Below, one piece after another: positions 33,701 to 44,841 of a stretch of 45,389 nt of DNA. The translations under genes were made by a program, and so were the position numbers. The stretch's first letter is position 1; each line of letters begins with the position of its first letter. This stretch comes from Fragilariopsis cylindrus CCMP1102 (taxonomy: Eukaryota; Bacillariophyta; Bacillariophyceae; Bacillariales; Bacillariaceae). The notes under the pieces were generated by a model. That model searched no databases. It worked only from the letters and a program-made list of their open reading frames with translations, and had not been told where the DNA came from. The DNA lies in NCBI GenBank assembly GCA_900095095.1, contig FMBT01000133.1, positions 1 to 45,389 on the forward strand, read 5' to 3'.

Positions 33701-36700
33701 GCAAATTTCCAAAGGCCTATTCTGAAATTCCATTCCTTCCGGCATACGCATCACTCGCAAACGTACACAAATCATTAAGAGATAACGGTATAAACTTCGA
33801 TAACCTCTTAATCCTGTCAACTTCCACTTCGGAATCGCAGACCCGACGGGGTAGCTTGACTAGTGAAAATACCAGCAAGGCGTCGTCTTTGACATCACCC
33901 AATGGAGGAGATAGTGTTTTAGCTCTGCAAAATCGACTAAGTTTGGTTTGTTCGCTACTCGACAACGAAAACACAAGTGTGAGAAGTGTGGCGCTGCAGC
34001 ATCTAGTGGATTTACTTCGCGCAAATAGGGATTTATTCCATAGCCTTGTAGAGAATGATGGGGGATCGTCGATCAAAAATTATCTCACTGTGATATTTAA
34101 ACCCGGCAGCAATGACGGTAGTAATGATCGATCCAGGGAAGTGACAAGCGTGACGATTTCTGAGATGATAGAAAAATTGATGCGGAGGTGCGTGCACGAA
34201 ACGGACCCTCGCGTTCGTCTTAAGCTGGCAACATGTCTAGGAGAAATCGGTGCTATCGGAGAAAATAGACTCGACGATATGTCCTTATTCAGATCAAAAA
34301 GGAACGAGTCGGTATCAATGTACCAGTGGAGACTCGATCATCCTCCATGGCAGTCTCGTGCCGCGAAGTACGAGTTGCAGCTTGTCACGAAGTGCCTAGT
34401 TGTCGCGCTTAAAGCGGCACCGTCTTCTGGGGAACAAATCAAAATTTCTTTTACAATTCAGCAGCTTCTTGAACTACTTGATGAATCAGTCAAGGTAGAT
34501 GAAAATACGAACTCAACAAATGATCAAGCTAAGCCGCAAAAAGGGGAAATGAGCAAGTGGCTATTAGATAGACTAATAGAAAGCAAAGTATACGACTCCG
34601 TTGAACCATTTTGGTCATCAGAATTTAGTACAAAGGTAAGGACGAAAAGAGCCACCAGTATGTCTTGATAGCAATCAATTTAACCCCCTGGGGATTTCTC
34701 ATCATAATTTGTATACATATTGTTTATCTTTGATAATACCGTAGACGGAAGGTACGATGAGGCAACCTCCATTTTTTAGAGGGTCAGACTCATACTACGT
34801 TTGGATTTCACAGTTTTGTCGTTGGATGATTACGAAGTCCAATGAGTGTGCATTGAGTCGATGGAAAGACTTTTTCTTTGCGTGTCGAACAGCCGTAAGA
34901 TCATTGGCTGGTTTGGAAACTGCAGAGTTTATCTTCCCTCTTCTTGTTTTGGACCGTATTTGTTTTGGATCCGCTGAAGAACTCGAGTTGATTTGTCAAG
35001 AACTTCGCCAAGTACTAGATTTCGAATCTGATTCAGTTCGGATGGAGCTCAGCGATCGCCAGAAGGCAGTTGGTGGATTCTTTAAAATGATGGGTACGTT
35101 GACCATTGGGTCGAACATGAGACCGAAGAGCGATATAGATCAAAACGCAACTCTAATTCAAAACGATCTACTAGGGGAAATCCGAAGCGGAATACGAGTG
35201 ACGACAGTGCTTCTATATTAAATTGGCCTGTCGATGAAACAATAACACAAATCAATCTTTTGATTTCTCGGATCCCGCTGATGGATCAAGCAAGGGCCGC
35301 TACAAAGGTTGGAATGCACGCGAAGTCATTGAGGCTCCTTGAAACGGTAGCGAGACAGAATATAGTGGAAAAGTTCTTTGAATCAAGTGACGATAAATCC
35401 GGTGAAATTCTCCTGGCCGGCAGTGTCCTTCAGTCATCTTTGTTGGAGAGTGCCGACCTTGATTTGATGAGAACTGTGCTCTCAAATCTGAATGATTGCG
35501 AGACTATGAATATTGTTGGAGAGAATTCATATCTATCAAATCCATTACTGCAGGTATCTGATAGTATCCAATGGAAGGAAGCCTCTGGAAACTATGAGGG
35601 CGCCCTTCGCGATTATGAGCGGGCTCTACAAGTCCGTAAGGTTGATAGTTTAGGAAAATCAGATTTGGAGAGAGGGGCACTTGATTGCATGTTGAAGTTG
35701 GGTCGTTTCGAGAGTATTTTAAGTCGTGCACTTACCCAAGATACGAACGCCGAGAAAATAGCTTCAAAATCCTTTGCCGTGGAGGCTGCGTGGCGTCTTG
35801 GCCAATGGGATCGACTTTCAGGTCTAGTTGAGGAGAATAAATACAATAAGATATATCCTTCTTCCGATGATGAGTACCGTCAAGCAACTGGTGAAGCGAT
35901 TGTGTGCTTGCGGGATCAGGCTGGAATAGCGATTGCCGATTCTCTGCAAAATGCTAGGGCTTCTATCATGGATAACCTATCTAGTGTGGCTAGCGAGAGC
36001 TATTCAAGAGCGTACGCAGATATTGTACGATTACAATGTATTCGAGAGCTGGAAGACTCCGCAACATTGTTATGCAACGTAGCTGATGGAGACTTTCTAA
36101 CCTTGAGTGAAGTAGCAGAGTCTAGGCTTCACCAAGGCTGGGCTTGGGAAGGTCGTTTGAAATTGACCACGCCGCATGCGGCATCAGAAATCATGAACAC
36201 GCGAGTAGCAATTGCAAGATTGGGTAATGATCCGGTAATGGAAAGTTCGCTTCTACTTGGCATTGGTAGACAAGCCCGTAACGATGGTATGCCTACAGTC
36301 GCTGAAAATTTCTACTCGCAAGCCGAGGCCGCTCTTTCTTTGACTCCCGGGCTCGAATATACTAATGGTCATAAGCTAGATAGTCTCTTGGATGATGTAC
36401 GAGTACAATATGCAAAGTTGAAGAATGAATCTGGCGAGAATATCCTTGCGCTCAAGATTCTTGGACAAGGAATGGTAGAGAATGCATTCAGTGAAATGAT
36501 CCATGACAATGGCAATACCGAGAGTATGATGAAAATCGCTGTGAAGCATGAACGATTGAGAGCCGAAAAAACATTCGGGGTGAACGTATCCGCTGGGAAC
36601 GAAAAACATTTGTCGACCGCTTTGCAAAGCGGCTCCTTCGACTTACACAATGGACTGTGAAGGAGGCATGCAGAGTGGAAATGAAATAATTGACAGATTT

Positions 36701-39361
36701 CAAACAGTAATCAGACTCTCACCAGAGTGGGAAAAGGGTAAGTGGCTCATGCTTTGTGCGTCTAATAATTCTTCAATTTTGTCGATTCTCAAAATCAAAA
36801 TCTTCCTTCCCGCCATATTTTACTCTTTAGGCCATTTTCATTTCGCTAAATACTTAAACGAGTTGGTGACTCGATTTTTTGAGAAAGATTCTCCCCATGG
36901 ATGAACGACGATGTAATGCGTTTCAACGCGCTCTATCGAGACAAAGTTTGCCACAATTACATCTTGCTTGCTATAGAACACTATGCTCTTGCTCTAAAGT
37001 TTGATATGAAGCATGTTTATCAAACTTTACCTCGCTTACTCTCTCTATGGTTTGACTTTGTTTCGGTTAAACTTCCTAAACATGATTCGGACAACTCGTA
37101 TCGAGCTGTGCAACCTGAATATCTTGGTAAGTTCTGTTTTGACTATTTATTCACAGTATTCATCGGCGATTCATTCCGCTAACTCTCCTTGTTTTCTGTC
37201 GAATTAATCAAGAATTTCTTATCTCGAACCAAAACAGAGCGAATGTTCTGATGGCTGATAACATCAAAGCAATCCCAGCTGCTGCTTACTACACAGCTAT
37301 ACCCCAGTTGGCATCCCGAGTGATGCACGACGACGAGGATACTGCAAAGATTGTCAAAAGAATTTTGGAAAGGGTGCTTGTTAAGTTTCCGCCTCAAGCA
37401 ATGTGGCATCTTGCTTGGTTGAAAGGTTCTAAGAACAACGAGCGCTCAGCAATAGGGGGAGAAATTTTCAAAGGGGCAATAAAGGTTTTGGTCAAGAATC
37501 GACAAGTGAATGTCGCAAATCTTTTGAGAGATTCGGATTCTCTGTTCAAATTTCTTCAGGATCTCGCTAGGTGAGTGCTTTGTTCAAAATTTATTATTGT
37601 TACACTATGATATCCAGTATACTCCTTCTAACCCATTTCTTACTGTCTTTAAATTCCTTGGTCATTGGTCTTTGTTTGTGTTTGTGTATGTGTGTGCAGG
37701 CATACTGGTAGCAAACCAGGAGAAAGGAAAATGTTGGTCAGACCATGGAAAGGAGAGATGGATCTCACTGAATTTATTCCTCCCGTACAGGCTGCCCTAT
37801 CAATTTCTCCATTTAAATCTGTGAAGAGCAGCTCTAAAGAGTATTTTCCTCGAGTGGTTCCTCGAATGAGGGCATTCTCGTCAAATGTGGGCATTATGAT
37901 GTCAAAGGCAAAACCCAAAAAGCTGAAAGCATTTGCTGTACCAGGAACCTGGAAGAATGCGAACATGAGCGGAAGCAACAATACTGCCGGAGGAAAGAAT
38001 GCCTCTGCAAATCCACTTGCTTGTGACATTGGAGAGATTCATTTTCTTGTTAAGCAAGAAGCAAAGGGCGATCTTCGCAAGGATGCACGTGTACAAGATT
38101 TAAACAATGTGATCAACCGATTAATGGCGTCTTCCAACAACTCAAACAGCACTCTTGCCAGCAGGAGTCGTCGTTTGCGTGTACGTACCTTTGCTGTGAC
38201 GTGTCTTTCCGAAGACACTGGTATTCTGGAATGGGTGCCGGATACGGATTCAATGAGAAATCTTGTTTCCAAGTCATACAATCCCCAGACCACTCCTTAC
38301 TGCCCGCGACGGAGAGGTTCCCGAATGACCAATTTTGGTGACGCATCAATGCGTTCTAACTTTGAGAGATCACAAAATCAATTCTTCAAAAACGGGTGCT
38401 TAACCCAAGCGGCAAAAATGTATTATAATCTTTGCCTTAAGCAGAATCCGCCCGTTTTGTCCTGGTGGTTTGTCCAGCATTTTAGTTCGGCAACTGATTG
38501 GTATGAAGCGAGGAAGAAATTTACTCTTACCGCTGCTGCTTGGTCCGCAATTGGTCATGTTATCGGTCTAGGGGATCGTCACTCGGAAAATATCTTGGTC
38601 GAGACCACAACCGGAAGAATCATTCACGTTGATTTTGATTGGTACGTTCTACTTCATCCCAGAAGTTTTTATTTGTATATCGTAATAATATTATCTGATT
38701 ACAATTGATACACCAAACCTGGCAATATTCATTTCTACTCTAAACGGGCAAAAAACAACAAAACTCATCTATGTTTCCTTGCGTTTATATTTATTTTGCT
38801 TCTCGTCACTTCGTTTACAATTTTCTCTCTTTCAAAAGTATATTCGACAAGGGACTGAATCTTCCTCGTCCCGAGGTTGTACCGTTCCGGTTGACACCCA
38901 ATATGTTAGACGCCTTCGGCCCTACCGGTGCCGATGGGATGTTTAGTAGTGGCATGGAATCATGTTTGGAAATATTGCGTGCCAACCGAGATACACTCCT
39001 ATCCGTTCTGGAACCCTTCATTAAAGATCCCGTCATCGACTGGAAACGCCACAGAACACAACAGACCGTATCGTCGACGAGGATTCCTTCTCACATTATG
39101 GGGAAGGACTCTCACGGCGAAGCTAAGAGATCGATTCACGTTATCAAGGAACGTCTCTCCGGGATATGTAATTTGCGAAATCCTAATTACAGAAAGCTAC
39201 GTAATATTATCCCGAAGGAACAACAGCAAGGTCGGACGGAAGAGGATATGATAGAAATCCTTCCCTTATCGGTAGAGGGTCAAGTCCAGAAATTGTGCGC
39301 GGAGGCATCAAAAAACGAGAACCTTATCCAGTTATATGTTGGATGGATGCCATGGGTGTAG
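27752..39361 (+). CDS. ATR: Checkpoint protein kinase ATR (PIKK family), at least six exons
   Basis: ATR (Mec1) phosphorylates checkpoint targets at stalled forks and ssDNA in the nucleus. Starting at MPKRQRTSRYS, an N-terminal low-complexity and helical-repeat region leads to a UME-like region (about 33100-33620), the FAT domain (about 35200-37570), the kinase domain (catalytic loop GLGDRHSENIL, activation start HVDFDC, FDKGLNLPRPEVVPFRLTPN, all ATR-type) and a FATC end (LSVEGQVQKLCAEASKNENL ... GWMPWV). Introns: 34636-34744, 36738-36830, 37127-37212, 37571-37699 and 38642-38838, all GT-AG. The frame drops by one base near 29430, 35195, 36610, 36655 and 36890. Exons sum to 10996; five added bases make 11001, a multiple of three, for about 3666 residues (human 2644). 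Much of the excess is Gln/Asn/Ser runs in the first 600 residues. The kinase and FATC regions are intact in frame. Confidence 0.93.
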
Positions 39362-39592
39362 TATTCTTTCTTACAATGTTGTTAAAGGCACACAATCAGT
39401 GCGTGCTTTCCCTATAGAGATAATATACAAGAGTAAATAATGCATTGCATTATTAAATTGAAGACGAAAATAAATTCATATTAAAAAATAGAATAACTTG
39501 AGAGTATAAAATTCCTTTAATTACTTTTTGTAACGTCAATATATAATATTTAGTGCACATTATTTGTAGATGAATGCAGTAAATAATGTTGA

Positions 39593-40726
39593 TTACCTCC
39601 GAACAAGATTGGATGCCCATTGTTGCAGTCCATCGAGATCGAAAGCGGCAATCTCCCCTCTTTTCTTCTTGTTGTTGATGTTAGCTTCCTCTAGAACGGC
39701 TGGTAACCATCGATCTACTACATTTTCTGATCCATACCAACGATCGGTAGGTTGTGTAGTGCCAGCTTCGTTAATAGAATGTAGAACATTTTGTAATACG
39801 ATCTGTTTGGATCCCTCCAGTTGCGTCCATGGTAATGGAACAACACCGTCCCCGATTAAATTTCCATTTCCATTTCCGGCTACCGCTTTATACGACGAAA
39901 ATGCAACTCGGTTTGCATTGCCCTCACCTCGTCTTTTGTACAAATCATCTACTTCACTAATTAATAATTCTCCATCTTCATTCTTAATTTTCTTCTCTAT
40001 ATCATTGTCTTCTTTGGTATCATCACCAATTATAGCTGAACCACCAACTGAAACATAGCCAATTCCTTCATTTTTTAAGAATGCACCTGGATAATTTGCA
40101 TCCGTATATTTAAGTGCACCACGAGTTACACACGTCGATTCTTGTTCCGGTACCATATGAATCGATCCGATTGTAACCAAACATCGAACACGGTCACTCG
40201 TCCTGATAACTTCTTTTTCCCCTGCTGATTCGCCGTCATCGTCATTGTTGTTGCTATCTTCTTCTGACCACGAACCGTCGCCCAAGGCAGCTCGTGCGAG
40301 CCATCCTCCGGCTGAGTGTCCAATTAATATAACCTTTTCACCCCCACTCTCTTCGTAGGCTAAATCAACAATTTCTTTCAACCTACGTACGTACCAACCA
40401 TATCCAAATCCTGTTGGCTTGGCAGTTCCTAAATAGAAATCAGGCACATCAAATAATCCACCAGCTACACGTACCCAATCACTGCGTTTCACGGGAACTG
40501 TATATATTTGGGATGAATCAAATCCTCGTCGTGTCAGGACTGATTTTAATCCAACATCTGATGGTTGTTGTAACGGGGTGTCGTAATCGATACTATCATT
40601 ACCAAAACCAGGACATATAACCACAGGACAGTATGCTTCGACGCTATTATTACTATTAGTATTCGAAGCGAAGATCAGCAATGATAAAAATATCGCCGCG
40701 ATCGGAAGAAGGCGTCGTGAGGCCAT
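39593..40726 (-). CDS. Secretory or plastid-routed alpha/beta hydrolase (lipase-like)
   Basis: A 377-residue single-exon protein. The signal peptide is MASRRLLPIAAIFLSLLIFA. The hydrolase core begins CPVVICPGFGNDSIDYDTPL (oxyanion-hole Pro-Gly), has the nucleophile elbow KVILIGHSAGGWLARAALG (Gly-His-Ser-Ala-Gly, as in PGAP1-like lipases), and ends with GDGVVPLPWTQLEGSKQIVL and a likely catalytic His in NVLHSINEAG. The acid residue is probably the Asp of GDGVVP. Asn/Asp/Glu-rich insertions follow the elbow and precede the C-terminal third. Homologous hydrolases without a fixed substrate occur in plants and algae; lipid or ester hydrolysis is the safe description. The gene converges on ATR with 231 bases between stop codons. 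Confidence 0.82.
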   Translation of the reverse strand: MASRRLLPIAAIFLSLLIFASNTNSNNSVEAYCPVVICPGFGNDSIDYDTPLQQPSDVGLKSVLTRRGFDSSQIYTVPVKRSDWVRVAGGLFDVPDFYLGTAKPTGFGYGWYVRRLKEIVDLAYEESGGEKVILIGHSAGGWLARAALGDGSWSEEDSNNNDDDGESAGEKEVIRTSDRVRCLVTIGSIHMVPEQESTCVTRGALKYTDANYPGAFLKNEGIGYVSVGGSAIIGDDTKEDNDIEKKIKNEDGELLISEVDDLYKRRGEGNANRVAFSSYKAVAGNGNGNLIGDGVVPLPWTQLEGSKQIVLQNVLHSINEAGTTQPTDRWYGSENVVDRWLPAVLEEANINNKKKRGEIAAFDLDGLQQWASNLVRR

Positions 40727-42298
40727 TGTTGCTAATTAGTACCTCAAATGTATTGTTTAACAATATCAAGCACAATACGTCGTCGTGAAGCAACAAAATA
40801 TTGTGTTACAGTACTTGTAATAAGTAGTTTCCTTATTGACAATAGCTCATTATTAGTGATTTTACCTGTAGAGAGAAAAAAGAAAAAAATTAATGAGATA
40901 ATAGGTACAGTACTATGACGAGGTTTGATGATGTCATCACTTTATTAGCTATTCCATTCCGATAATAATAGCGTGGTTAAAAATAAAAATGAGGGGGCAT
41001 AGATAAATTTTATTGAATTGAGATGAAAAAAATGAATGCATCTGCTTTTCTCCTGCTCATTTTTTCTACTTTTGGATCAAAATAGAAGAGCGTACTACTG
41101 TATCAGGCTAGTATCAAACCAATTCATACCTTATACTCAATACGGTACTGTACTATCGGGATCTAACTAATCTTACTACAACTATGAACATAGGAGAGAA
41201 AGTGATAGGAAGCGAAAGGAGTGCGATAGACTGACTTTCTATCCTATCGAAATAATTACGAATGGCGTAGAAGTGGGATGTACATGGGAGGGAGGGAGAG
41301 AGGACAAGAAGGCGACAATTACAATCCTGAAGACAATCTATAATGTCAGTTTTATATATAAATACGGTATGACGTTGGAATGTGAAATTTTCTTAATTAT
41401 GGTGGTAAGACTATAGGAGCGAAAATCATATATTATAATGACGATTAACTACTTCAAAACAAGTACTAACTGAAGAAAATAAAAAATGAAATGGCGTTCA
41501 GCCACGTCAAGTTTAAGCTCAATAGTGCGATTATGCGTAGAGATTTTAGAGCAACACGTTTCAAATGAACAATGAACTAGCATGAATTGGCTTGCTTGAA
41601 TAATACTTGACATGCTGATAGTTCTGGTCTTTCGCGGTCGCCACACAATACAAACACAAGATTTTTCTCACTACTGTAAGAGTAGCATTCTCGCATTAAT
41701 TTTGGCCACGTATGAATTATACTGAAGAAAAGGCAACAGAAACGCAACATCAGCGATATATATTCTAGTCAGTTCTACCGTACTAAAGCTGTAGTGGTGC
41801 GTGAGGAAGATTTCCTCCTGAAAGAACAATTTATCGTAACGAGCAAGAACGACGGGTTTGTACTATTATTATTTCTCAAAAGAGGAAGGAATAATATTGT
41901 CACTATAGAAAGAAAGCACAAGTATAGATCTACTTCTATATATCAGTACCTTCCTTACTGCTTGATAAAGAAAAAAGAGGAGTAAAGGATACACACCATA
42001 CGTTATTTTATATCTGCTCGTGTAACATGAAATTCTTTAAGATCATTATTTATGCGTTCTGTAGTATATTATTTTCCACGGAGCAAAAACGCCCAAAAAA
42101 AGAGAAGGGGGATATGTGAAGACAGAATAATAACCGGATTTTTTTCGTTCTAGGCTATGAACCCTACGATTTCAATTCTTCCTCAAACCATATTATAAAA
42201 ACAACAGCAATAGCATCATCAATTCACTGTAGTCTAGTAGTACTCAATAGTTCTGTTCCTTATGTGTGTATGTATTGTGTTTCTGATAGGTGGTTTGT
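40727..42298. other. Intergenic region
   Basis: 1.57 kb with no supported gene. Short frames at 41449-41646 (-) and 41794-41985 (+) are not protein-like. The left end holds the hydrolase promoter and the right end the LHCR 3' UTR. I see only poly-purine stretches (about 41279-41310) and AT-rich sequence. Confidence 0.45.
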
Positions 42299-43367
42299 TT
42301 AGAAACCATTATCGGCAAGGGATTGCATCAAGTTTCCGGTAGCACCAGCATCAGTTGTCATACCTTGAACGATAATTCCCGCAGCAGCCCACATAGCCAA
42401 ACGCCCGTTAGCAATTTCTTGTGCCTTCAATCGATCAAATTTGGCAGGTTCGCCCTTACCAAATCCTAATGGATCTAATCCAAAGTCACCTGGTGCACGT
42501 TCTCCGGATTCACGTCCACTAGTGGCAGCGATACCTGAAAATGCTTCAATGAATGTAATAAAAATTAATGATGCAGCAATGTATTGTGGATGTGCGTTCC
42601 ATAATTGCCAAAAGGCGTCCATTTGATTTTTAGCAGTCGCCATTTCACATCCAGGAGCTGGTCCGAATAATTCTACCTGAAGGACACCAGCCACAGCTAA
42701 CATAGCAACACGTGCATGTTTGACTTCTGCCTCTCGTAGCCAGTATAGATCAACACCGACACCATCAATGTCAGATAATCCAAGTGGATCAAATCCAACA
42801 TCACCAGCCATAGATCCGTCAAGCTAAAAATTCATCATCAAAAAATCAAATCGTCCATAAAAGATGAGATTGTATTGCATTGTTTGAAAACGAATAGTAA
42901 AAAGTTTATAGAACCAATTCAGTGTCATGTATTATCCAGATTGTGTTTTCGCGGGCATTGTATTGTATCAAATAATTGATATGATTGGGAATTGTATTAA
43001 GAGGTGACGTTAGGTGTTTGTGTGTGTGTGTTCGTGATAAAGCCGTGTATGAGAAAAGAGAAAAAGAAGAATGTAAGCTACATGTACGTGCGTGCCAATA
43101 ATAAATCTTCCCAGTTCGGAATTATGTGTGATATAATAAGATATATGCATCCATTCCATTTAATTTTCTCTTCCCATATATCATCTACTTGCTTCATCTA
43201 CTATTTTAACTAAAACTTACAAGTGCCGGTCGGTTCATGAATGGAAGTGATGCACTTCGTTCGGCATTCAACGTAACCAAAGAGGATTGTTGTTGAGTAG
43301 AAGCCGGAGCAAAGGCCGAAGCCGATGCAGAAAGGAGTGAAATAATTGCGGCAGATTTCATCATCAT
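42299..43367 (-). CDS. Light-harvesting chlorophyll a/c protein, Lhcr type, two exons
   Basis: Exon 1 (43367-43221) encodes the bipartite plastid signal: MMMKSAAIISLLSASASAFAP, with the diatom ASAF|AP cleavage motif. Exon 2 is 42823-42299. The 397-base intron 42824-43220 has donor GTAAGT and acceptor TTTTTAG in phase 0. The 223-residue product has the three LHC helices: helix 1 with EAEVKHARVAMLAVAGV, helix 2 with PQYIAASLIFITFIEAFSG, helix 3 with EIANGRLAMWAAAGI; the Glu and Asn/His pairs bind chlorophyll and lock helices 1 and 3. The VGFDPLGLSDIDGVGVDLYW and PGDFGLDPLGFGKGEPAKF stretches match the red-algal-like Lhcr group, which serves mainly photosystem I. Exact member not assigned. Confidence 0.92.
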
Positions 43368-43592
43368 TGTATAAGGTTTGAGAGATGGGTGAAGAGGGTT
43401 TCTATTGTACTACTGTTCTTGGAATCTTGTTAGCGTTTTTTGCTTGATGTCTTGATGTTGTTGCTACTTCATACCTGATTTAGAGGCTATTCAGAAGTTG
43501 CCTTTGTATATATTTAACACGCACTCACACTGCAATAGCGTGAGGTGGAAAAGAAAAGATCGGGGAAACGTGAGTTCAATGTGAATCTCATG

Positions 43593-43618
43593 AATTTGGG
43601 GATTAATACCCCCAAATT
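43593..43618. repeat. Inverted repeat upstream of LHCR
   Basis: AATTTGGGG (43593-43601) and CCCCAAATT (43610-43618) with an 8-base spacer, 226-251 bases upstream of the LHCR start. The layout (G4 arm, 8-base AT-rich spacer) resembles the dyad at 7646-7675. Confidence 0.75.
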
Positions 43619-43639
43619 TACTACCCCTAAATGCTGTTT

Positions 43640-43687
43640 TTATCGGACGAAGGAAGGACAAGATTTGTTATCGGACGAAGTAAGGAC
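43640..43687. repeat. Direct repeat in the LHCR promoter
   Basis: TTATCGGACGAAGxAAGGAC occurs at 43640-43659 and 43668-43687, with one differing base. Confidence 0.85.
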
Positions 43688-43841
43688 GTCACAGCTGGAA
43701 AAAAACTAAATACTGTACTACAGTACAGTACATCAGCTTGTATTTTGTATATCTTTAGCAGACAGAATCCGATAACATAACATAACATAACGAACAACAT
43801 AAAATAACATAACATAACATGTCAAAAAGAAAATCAAGATT

Positions 43842-44513
43842 ATGAGAGAACTTGAAGATTATCTTGGTCTACCTGATCCATCGCAATCGTCTAGTAGTGA
43901 CGACGACGATGACGACGACGACGACGACGACGATGATGATAATGAGGTAAAAAATTTGGTGTCGAAGTCGTCGAGGTCACAATTTGTTAGTAAACAACGA
44001 TATCACACCAACACAACGACGATGACGATAGACCTCTGTAACAGCACAAGTGACGACAACGACAGCGACGATAATGAAAATGAGTCATCATTTAATGCTA
44101 ATTCAGAAGAAGTAGAGGTGGAAAGAAAGAATGAAGAAAGATTAAGGAAGCGACGAAAACAGGCCGAAAACAGAAGAAACAAAAGAACACCGGAACAAAT
44201 TATAGAGGATGCAATAAAGAAGAGCATTTATGCCAAAGAGACAAGATTGAATAGAACACCTGAACAAATTGAAGAAGAAAAAATAAGGAAGAGCATTTAT
44301 GACAAAAAGGCGAGATTGAATAGAACACCAGAAAAAATAGAAAAGGATGTTGAGTATGATCATAATAAATCGATCAAAAGGAAAACTGCTAGAGACCGTA
44401 AACGAAGTATGAAGAAAGCAATACGAGACGCACATGATTACATGCTAAGTAAATACGGCCAAGCTTACGTCGACGAAAACACTAATAAGGAAGAAGCTGT
44501 TGTTATGGTGTAA
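43842..44513 (+). CDS. Nuclear-type protein with 23-residue STPR-like repeats
   Basis: A 223-residue frame. Residues about 18-33 form a long Asp run, followed by Ser/Asp/Asn-rich sequence. From about residue 92 the protein is highly basic. It contains repeats of exactly 23 residues, e.g. NRTPEQIEEEKIRKSIYDKK plus ARL, preceded by a matching unit starting NKRTPEQI and followed by a degenerate NRTPEKI unit. This period and pattern resemble the score-and-three-amino-acid (STPR) repeat of silkworm FMBP-1, a DNA-binding helix array. A DNA- or chromatin-binding role is inferred. An upstream ATG at 43819 reads MSKRKSRL and stops in TGA overlapping the main ATG (ATGA). It is either a uORF or, with one missing base, the true basic N-terminus. 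The gene diverges from LHCR. Confidence 0.75.
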   Translation: MRELEDYLGLPDPSQSSSSDDDDDDDDDDDDDDNEVKNLVSKSSRSQFVSKQRYHTNTTTMTIDLCNSTSDDNDSDDNENESSFNANSEEVEVERKNEERLRKRRKQAENRRNKRTPEQIIEDAIKKSIYAKETRLNRTPEQIEEEKIRKSIYDKKARLNRTPEKIEKDVEYDHNKSIKRKTARDRKRSMKKAIRDAHDYMLSKYGQAYVDENTNKEEAVVMV

Positions 44514-44841
44514 AAAAAATAAGAAAGATAACAATACTGTGGGCGCGTAGCTGCTACGGTAGTCGTAGAGACCCTGGGATGATAATAGATACAGTAAGTA
44601 GCTAGTAGCTAGATCTAGAGTAGCTTTAGTTTATAACAAATCACGAATTTCATCTATGAATTATTGTTCATGTAAAAACAAATATATAAACTATTGTAGT
44701 AACTTCGCTACGAGCGAGTGCAGTGCGTCTCTCCCTCTCCATTTTTTGATTACATAAGATGCTTACTATTATTATGGGATTGATGTATATAGTGATGCAC
44801 TTGTCTCCTCCTCGAATCATTATTATTTCTTTATTTAGATT
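44514..44841. other. Convergent intergenic region
   Basis: 328 bases between converging 3' ends. It contains short TAGCTAGTAGCTAGATCTAG palindromic stretches near 44600. No gene recognised. Confidence 0.5.

Larger units (their letters stand above)
43368..43841. promoter_or_regulatory. Divergent promoter region (LHCR / STPR-repeat gene)
   Basis: 474 bases between divergent start codons. It contains an inverted repeat (43593-43618), a 28-base-period direct repeat (43640-43687) directly followed by ACGTCA at 43686-43691, and an ATAAC microsatellite (about 43775-43820) just before the plus-strand gene. ACGTCA/TGACGT are the CO2-responsive elements described in the Phaeodactylum ptca1 promoter; use here is conjecture. 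Confidence 0.5.
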
